Assembly: GCA_963621885.1 (NCBI GenBank) | Contig: CAVFFT010000031.1 | Span: forward strand, 1-46,190 | Length of the DNA stretch: 46,190 nucleotides | Source: UMGS1519 sp963621885 | GTDB taxonomy: Bacteria > Actinomycetota > Coriobacteriia > Coriobacteriales > Eggerthellaceae | Direction of reading: 5' to 3' | Shown here: piece after piece, positions 41,332 to 46,190 of the stretch | How the letters are laid out: each line of letters starts with the position of its first letter | Numbering within the stretch: the first letter of the stretch is position 1 | Notes under the pieces: generated by a model | Told to the model about the DNA's origin: nothing | The model's database searches: none | What the model saw: only the letters and a program-made list of their open reading frames with translations | Position numbers and translations under genes: made by a program

Positions 41332-43986
41332 TTACGCGTCGGCACCGTCGCGGAGAAGCGTCCGCGCCGCATCAAGCGCCGCGCCAATGCCAGCCGCATC
41401 CTTGCCGCCAGCCTGCGCCATGGTCGGCTTGCCGCCGCCACCACCCTTGATGTTCTTCGCGATGGACTTGATGACCGCACCCGCATTGAAGCCGGCCGCC
41501 ACGGCGTCATCACTGCCTGCCGCCATCAGCAGCGGCGTTCCTTCGTTGTTCGATGCGATAACGCAGGCGCACGCGGGCTCCATGCGCGTCTGGACCATGT
41601 CCCACAGGTTGCGCAGCGCGGAGGCATCAAGCCCGTCGACCTGAGCGACAAGCGCCTGATAGCCAGCTGCTGCGGTGAAGGCGTCCTTCGCAAGCTCAAC
41701 ACTCGGAAGCTCGCCATTGGTGAAGCGATCCTTCGCGCTCTCGCGGTGCTGCTGCAGCTCGGTGATGCGCTTGAGGTTTGCCGCGGTGCGCTCGGAGACA
41801 TCCATCATGGGAACGCGCAGCTCATCTGCGGTCTCGCGCAGCTCGCGCTCGATGTCATTCACGTAGGAAAGCGCGTCGAAGCTCGTGACCGCCTCGATGC
41901 GGCGCTGGTTCGCGCCGACCGACGACTCGCGCGTGATCTTCAGGAAGCCGATCTCGCTCGTCTGACGGACATGCGTGCCGCCGCAAAGCTCGCTCGAAAC
42001 GCCATCAACGGTAAGCACGCGAACAATGTCGCCGTACTTTTCGCCAAACAGCGCGATGACGCCCGACTCGCGGGCCGCCTTCAGGGAGGTCTCGCGGTAG
42101 GTCACCGGATGGTTTTCCATAATCTTCTCGTTCGCGAGGCGCTCGACCTCGTTGATCTGCTCGCGGGTCATCGCCTCGAAGTGCGTGAAGTCGAAACGCA
42201 GCCTTTCCGGAGCGACCAGCGAACCGGCCTGCTTCACATGCTCGCCGAGCACCTGGCGCAGAGCCCAGTGGAGAATATGGGTCGCAGTGTGGTTGCGACG
42301 GATGCGCTCGCGGCGCAGCACGTCGATCTGCGCATGAACGCCCTCGCTCGCGTACAGCTTGCCGGATTCGACAACAACCGCATGCACCGTCAGGCCCTTT
42401 TCGGGCGTCTGCGTATCGGTGACGCGCACGCGCGTGGTCTCGGTGGTCATCTCGCCGGTATCGCCAACCTGGCCGCCCATTTCCGCATAGAACGGCGTCC
42501 GGTCAAGCACGACGCTGCCCGTGTCGCCCGCCTCGAGGAAGGGAACGACCTGGCCATCTTTCAGAAGGGCCTTCACGGTCGCGTTGCATTCATCACGCTC
42601 GTAGCCCACAAACTGCGTCGCTCCCACGCGATCGAGAAGGGCCTGCATCGAGCCATCGTAGGTGGACCAAGCCGCATCGGCGTCCTTCGCGTTCGCACGG
42701 GCGCGGGCGCGCTGCTCAGCCATGCAGGCATCGAACTCGTCCATATCGATATCGATATTGCGCTCGGCGCAAATCTCGCGCGTGACCTCGATGGGGAAAC
42801 CGTAGGTGTCATGCAGGACGAAAGCGGTCTTGCCCGAAAGCACGGTGCCTTCAAGCGCGGACAGCGCCTCGTCCAGATACGCGCGGCCCTGGTTCAGGGT
42901 CTTGCCAAAGCGCTCCTCTTCGGAAAGCACGACGCGGTCGATGAGCTCGCGATTCTCGACGGTCTCCGGGTACTCATCGCCCATCACGCGCACGACCTCG
43001 TTCACGAAGTTTCCGAGGAAGGTTCCCTCGATGCCAAGGGAACGGCCTTTCATGACCGCGCGACGCAGGAGGCGGCGCAGCACGTAGCCGCGGCCCTCGT
43101 TGCTCGGCAGAACGCCATCGGCAATCATGAAGGTGATGCTGCGCGCATGGTCGGCAAGCACGCGCATCGCCATGTCGTCCGTCTCGTCGGCGCCGTAGGT
43201 CTTGTGCGAAAGCTCTTCCGCAACACCCACAAGGCCACGGAGAACGTCGCTGTCGAAGTTGCTGGTGAATCCCTGCATGATGGCCGCAATACGCTCGAGG
43301 CCCATGCCGGTGTCGATGTTCTTCGTGGGAAGCGGCACGAGGCTTCCATCCTCTTGGCCGTCATACTGCGTGAAAACGAGGTTCCAGTACTCGAGGTAGC
43401 GGTCGCATTCGCAGCCGGGAGCGCATTCGGGACGACCACAGCCCACTTCGGGACCCTGGTCGAAATAGATCTCGGAGCAGGGGCCGCACGGACCGGTCGG
43501 GCCGGCGCGCCAGAAGTTGTCGTCCTCACCCAGACGCGTGATATGGGACGGGTCGACGCCGAGGCTCTTCCATACCTCAATGGTTTCGTCGTCGTCTTCA
43601 AATACCGTGAAATGGAGTTTCTCGAAGGGGAGCTCCAGGCGCTCGCAGGAGAATTCGATCGCCCACGCGCACATTTCCTTCTTGAAATAGCGACCGAAGC
43701 TGAAATTGCCCATCATTTCGAAGAAGGAAAGATGGCGGCCGTCGGTGCCGATGATGTCGATGTCGTTCGTACGCACGCACTTCTGCGCCGTCGTCGTGCC
43801 AATGTACTTCTCGTCAAGATGCTTCTGATGCAAGAAGTAGGGCTTGAACTGGACCATGCCCGCGCTCGTCAGCAGCAGCGAGGGGTCGTCGGGGATCAGC
43901 GACGACGATGGGCAGCGCTTGCACCCCTTTTCTTCGAAGAAGCGCAAGTACATCTCGCGAATTTCCGCAGTGCTCATGTATTTCAT
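41332..43986 (-). CDS. alaS: Alanyl-tRNA synthetase
   Basis: The 884-residue class II synthetase begins MKYMSTAEIREMYLRFFEEKGCKR and has the motif 1 region PDDPSLLLTSAGMVQFKPYF, motif 2 FFEMMGNFSFGRYFKK and the insert with four Cys (VGCGRPECAPGCECDRY). The editing domain shows HTATHILHWALRQVLG and CGGTHVRQT, and the C-terminal oligomerisation domain ends GGGGGKPTMAQAGGKD. The ATG at 43986 follows AAGGGAG by nine bases; the frame is open to 44040. A promoter lies just upstream (44037-44009) and leaves a leader of about 16 nt, too short for a T-box. Confidence 0.96.
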   Translation of the reverse strand: MKYMSTAEIREMYLRFFEEKGCKRCPSSSLIPDDPSLLLTSAGMVQFKPYFLHQKHLDEKYIGTTTAQKCVRTNDIDIIGTDGRHLSFFEMMGNFSFGRYFKKEMCAWAIEFSCERLELPFEKLHFTVFEDDDETIEVWKSLGVDPSHITRLGEDDNFWRAGPTGPCGPCSEIYFDQGPEVGCGRPECAPGCECDRYLEYWNLVFTQYDGQEDGSLVPLPTKNIDTGMGLERIAAIMQGFTSNFDSDVLRGLVGVAEELSHKTYGADETDDMAMRVLADHARSITFMIADGVLPSNEGRGYVLRRLLRRAVMKGRSLGIEGTFLGNFVNEVVRVMGDEYPETVENRELIDRVVLSEEERFGKTLNQGRAYLDEALSALEGTVLSGKTAFVLHDTYGFPIEVTREICAERNIDIDMDEFDACMAEQRARARANAKDADAAWSTYDGSMQALLDRVGATQFVGYERDECNATVKALLKDGQVVPFLEAGDTGSVVLDRTPFYAEMGGQVGDTGEMTTETTRVRVTDTQTPEKGLTVHAVVVESGKLYASEGVHAQIDVLRRERIRRNHTATHILHWALRQVLGEHVKQAGSLVAPERLRFDFTHFEAMTREQINEVERLANEKIMENHPVTYRETSLKAARESGVIALFGEKYGDIVRVLTVDGVSSELCGGTHVRQTSEIGFLKITRESSVGANQRRIEAVTSFDALSYVNDIERELRETADELRVPMMDVSERTAANLKRITELQQHRESAKDRFTNGELPSVELAKDAFTAAAGYQALVAQVDGLDASALRNLWDMVQTRMEPACACVIASNNEGTPLLMAAGSDDAVAAGFNAGAVIKSIAKNIKGGGGGKPTMAQAGGKDAAGIGAALDAARTLLRDGADA

Positions 43987-44008
43987 GGTGCCGTGCTCCC
44001 TTAGCTCC

Positions 44009-44037
44009 AATATAGACTCATAACCGCATAAGGTTAA
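44009..44037 (-). promoter_or_regulatory. Promoter of the alaS-ruvX-mltG unit
   Basis: TATATT (44014-44009) with TTAACC (44037-44032) at 17 nt. An overlapping alternative is TTGACG (44044-44039) with TATGAG 17 nt on. The first places the start near 44002, directly before the ribosome binding site. Confidence 0.6.
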
Positions 44038-44208
44038 CACGTCAACGGCAGCTGTGGACCCCGCACACAGGGAAAGCGGAACAAGCTCGGGAAGCTTTGT
44101 CCCAAGCGGCTCTCCCAGATTCGCGGGCGGTATGGAGCCTTCCGGCGAGCAGGCTGAGTTTGGATGGACGGCGCGCCGAACGATGCGCGCAGCTCCGCGC
44201 GGGCGGCT

Positions 44209-45582
44209 CTACTTTTCTTCCTTCGACTCGGGCTCGGCGGTGCCTTCGCCCTCCTGTTGCCCGGCTTGCCGCATATGCGAGAGCTGAATGGCGCGGCGCT
44301 CGTGCCGCTTCTTCATGACTTCCTTCTGATGCTCGTCATGGTGGCGCTCGGGATACACGTTCTTGCCCAGCGGCGCGGTATGCTGCGGCGTCGGCGCCGA
44401 AGCGTCCAGCGTCGGGTCAACCGCCCCATCCCAGACAACGGGCACCGCGCCCTTGAAGAAGACCCCGTCGGGAGCGACGATGCGCCGACCCGTCCGGCCT
44501 TCGTAGTAGTAGACGAACAGGGCCTTCATGGCGGCAATCAGCGGAATCGAGGCGAGCATGCCCAGAATGCTGCCACCCAAACCGCCCATGGCGTTACCGA
44601 CGGCGGAGCCCAAAGCGAGTCCGAAGATGACAAGCGCCGGATGGATGTCGACCGAATCGGCCATCAGAAGCGGCGAGATGAAGGTGTAGACCACCTGCTG
44701 CACAACAACCGCGATGATGATCGCGATGATGGCGGTCAGGGGGCTGACGACAAAGCCGACCGCGGCGGCCACCGCGCCGCCCAGCCACGGACCCACAACG
44801 GGGATGATGTTGAGGATGCCGGTGATGATACCCAGCGCCGCGGCGGAGGGCAGACCGAGAATGGCATAACCGATGCCGCAGCACACGCCAATGATGACGC
44901 ACTGCAACAGCGTCGCCTTGATGTAGCCACCAATGACCATGCCCAAGGTGTCGGAGAAGAGCTCGAAGTCATCAAGACGCGCAGGCGAAATGAGCCGACG
45001 AAGCTCGCGGTTGATGCCCGGAAGCTCCATCAGAATCCAGAACGAGATGACAAGCGAAAAGCCGATGACGACAGCAGCGCTCGCGATAAAGGTTCCAAGT
45101 CCGACGACGCCGGCACCGGCAGCGTTCGCGAAGTCCGAGAAGAAGCCCGAAAGCGAATCGGCGGCATCGGCCATCCAAGACTGAATGGTCGGGTCATTGA
45201 AGAAATCGGGGTAGCGCTGCGCCAGGTCGGATGCCGCTTGCGTAAGGCTCGCGACATAGCCCGGCAGGCTTTGAGCAAGCATCATGAACTGGGCCGATGC
45301 ACCGATATCAGGCGCCAGGAACAGCCACAGCACCACGGCGATAATGAGCGCAAGCACGATGAACGCGATAAGCGTTCCCGTTCCGCGTCCGATGCCGCGG
45401 CGATACAAGGACTCGACAATCGGGTTCAGGCAGAAGACAAAAATGACGCACCAGACAACAACGCTCACCGGAACCGCAAGCACCTGAAGCAAAAAGCCAA
45501 GCACGGAAAAGAGCACGCAAATGCCAACGGCCGCCCATATGATGAGCGCCCGTTTGCGCCAGCGAGCAAGGCTCTCGCTCAT
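44209..45582 (-). CDS. AI-2E family (UPF0118) permease
   Basis: The 457-residue polytopic protein has an N-terminal helix pair, a hydrophilic segment (about 85-150) and a C-terminal helix block with GFSLVISFWILMELPGI, GLPSAAALGIITGILNIIPVVGPWLGG and IISPLLM-like FISPLLMADSVDIHPALVIFGLALG, typical of the AI-2E/UPF0118 family. Members export autoinducer-2 or act as Na+/H+ antiporters; which applies here is open. A long charged tail ends the protein. AAGGAA nine bases upstream favours the ATG at 45582; a TTG at 45618 is possible. It lies 57 nt after the DUF948 gene. Imperfect hairpins follow its stop, but no clear terminator. Confidence 0.88.
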   Translation of the reverse strand: MSESLARWRKRALIIWAAVGICVLFSVLGFLLQVLAVPVSVVVWCVIFVFCLNPIVESLYRRGIGRGTGTLIAFIVLALIIAVVLWLFLAPDIGASAQFMMLAQSLPGYVASLTQAASDLAQRYPDFFNDPTIQSWMADAADSLSGFFSDFANAAGAGVVGLGTFIASAAVVIGFSLVISFWILMELPGINRELRRLISPARLDDFELFSDTLGMVIGGYIKATLLQCVIIGVCCGIGYAILGLPSAAALGIITGILNIIPVVGPWLGGAVAAAVGFVVSPLTAIIAIIIAVVVQQVVYTFISPLLMADSVDIHPALVIFGLALGSAVGNAMGGLGGSILGMLASIPLIAAMKALFVYYYEGRTGRRIVAPDGVFFKGAVPVVWDGAVDPTLDASAPTPQHTAPLGKNVYPERHHDEHQKEVMKKRHERRAIQLSHMRQAGQQEGEGTAEPESKEEK

Positions 45583-45639
45583 TGCCGCCGATTCCTTGTG
45601 TTCGTTAATGTCTGTCAAAACGTCTTGTGAGCCGAGGCG

Positions 45640-46077
45640 CTATTCTTCCGCGTCGTCGGCTTCCTTCTTTGCGGCGAGTTCCGCCGACGTGGCGCTTGTC
45701 GTCTTCGCGAAACGACCGCGCAGATGCGTCGTGACGTTGCTCATCGCGGTGAGCGGCGCGTTCGCGATGTCGTTCACTGCCGTCGTGGTCTCCGCGAGCT
45801 TGTCCGTGATGACCGTGACATCAGCCAGGATCTCATCGACACGCATGATCTCAAGATTCGCCGCGTCCATGGTCAGATTCACCCGCTCCATCAGGGGGTC
45901 AATCTGAGCGACGGCTGGCTTGAGACTTTCGGTCATGTCTTTCACGTCATCAAGCAGGGGCTCGACCTTCTTGTCGATTATGGTGTTCGTGCGCTCGACC
46001 AAAAGCACGAGGTAAATGAAGAGAACAGCCAAGGCCAAAAGCGCGATGCCGCCGGCAATGAACATGAAGTTTTCCAT
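45640..46077 (-). CDS. DUF948 membrane protein
   Basis: The 145-residue protein has one N-terminal membrane helix (FMFIAGGIALLALAVLFIYLVLLV, about 4-27), then amphipathic helical heptads with NTIIDKKVEPLLDDVKDMTESL and an Ala/Lys/Asp tail. This is the DUF948 layout, common in Gram-positive bacteria; function unknown. GGGAGG upstream fixes the ATG at 46077; a frame to 46185 continues without homology. It precedes the AI-2E-type gene and is likely co-transcribed with it. Confidence 0.82.
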   Translation of the reverse strand: MENFMFIAGGIALLALAVLFIYLVLLVERTNTIIDKKVEPLLDDVKDMTESLKPAVAQIDPLMERVNLTMDAANLEIMRVDEILADVTVITDKLAETTTAVNDIANAPLTAMSNVTTHLRGRFAKTTSATSAELAAKKEADDAEE

Positions 46078-46111
46078 AAGAGCCTCCCGGAATATGCGTA
46101 GGGACAGATGA

Positions 46112-46117
46112 AATATA
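46112..46117 (-). promoter_or_regulatory. Candidate -10 of the DUF948 gene
   Basis: TATATT on the minus strand about 35 nt before the ATG. No good -35 is recognised in the GC-rich sequence upstream. Confidence 0.4.
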
Positions 46118-46190
46118 CCACGCCCGCGCCCGGCGCGTTCCCGTGTTTCCCTTTTGTTGCCCGCAGGGGGCGGCGTTGTTCGCATGCCGG

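Noticed and set aside
41095..44004. 969-residue plus-strand open frame opposite alaS
   Set aside because: It has no recognisable motifs and lies wholly over the alaS and ruvX coding sequence on the other strand.
43987..44208. T-box or other riboswitch before alaS
   Set aside because: No T-box consensus was seen, and the best promoter leaves only about 16 nt of leader.
1..46190. CRISPR arrays, insertion sequences or prophage genes
   Set aside because: No regular repeat-spacer pattern, transposase, integrase or phage structural gene was recognised; the only tandem array is the 23-bp repeat at 38993-39118.

Overview
The window looks like chromosome from a moderately high-G+C, anaerobic, monoderm actinobacterium, most plausibly of the class Coriobacteriia (Eggerthellaceae or a relative). 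This rests on a four-subunit ferredoxin-dependent pyruvate oxidoreductase, very large secreted proteins with GLUG and Ig-like repeats and lysine-rich C-termini, a zinc-type S14, and S10/spc ribosomal gene order. The species cannot be fixed from the sequence alone.

Layout: tRNA-Thr (cut by the window edge) and tRNA-Tyr on the minus strand (1-140); putP (552-2210) and a group Ic aspartate aminotransferase (2325-3617) on the plus strand; the minus-strand operon porG-porD-porA-porB (7027-3981); a small plus-strand P-loop NTPase (7180-7758). Next is a tightly overlapping minus-strand operon (22056-7755). In transcription order it encodes a FecCD-type permease, its ATPase, a Tat-signal lipoprotein binding protein, an ExbB/TolQ-type proton channel, a DUF2149 protein with an ExbD-like membrane helix, a 1369-residue membrane-anchored Ig-like surface protein, a 1729-residue GLUG/Ig-like secreted protein and a DUF364 putative metal-chelation protein. 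Upstream of it is a separate gene for a related 1246-residue surface protein (25933-22193).

The second half is mostly housekeeping, all on the minus strand: rplB-rpsS-rplV-rpsC-rplP-rpmC-rpsQ-rplN-rplX-rplE-rpsZ-rpsH-rplF-rplR-rpsE-rpmD-rplO-secY (35966-27191), then adk behind its own promoter. Upstream of rplB the usual rpsJ-rplC-rplD-rplW are missing. In their place are a near-consensus promoter and an aro cluster (aroC-aroK plus a truncated, degenerate aroB-like gene). Then come alaS-ruvX-mltG-yqeG-type phosphatase (43986-39111) and a DUF948 gene with an AI-2E-family permease gene (46077-44209).

The best candidate for an undescribed system is the 22056-7755 operon. It joins a metal/siderophore/corrinoid-type ABC importer to an ExbB/ExbD-like proton motor and to giant wall proteins, one of which has a C-terminal membrane anchor. 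This suggests a TonB-like, proton-motive-force-driven capture or uptake machine in a cell that should have no outer membrane. Other points of interest are the split S10 operon beside the truncated aroB-like gene (a possible rearrangement junction), a five-copy 23-bp tandem repeat after the yqeG-type gene, a probable ATT start codon in the permease gene, and internal hairpins that may partition the spc operon.
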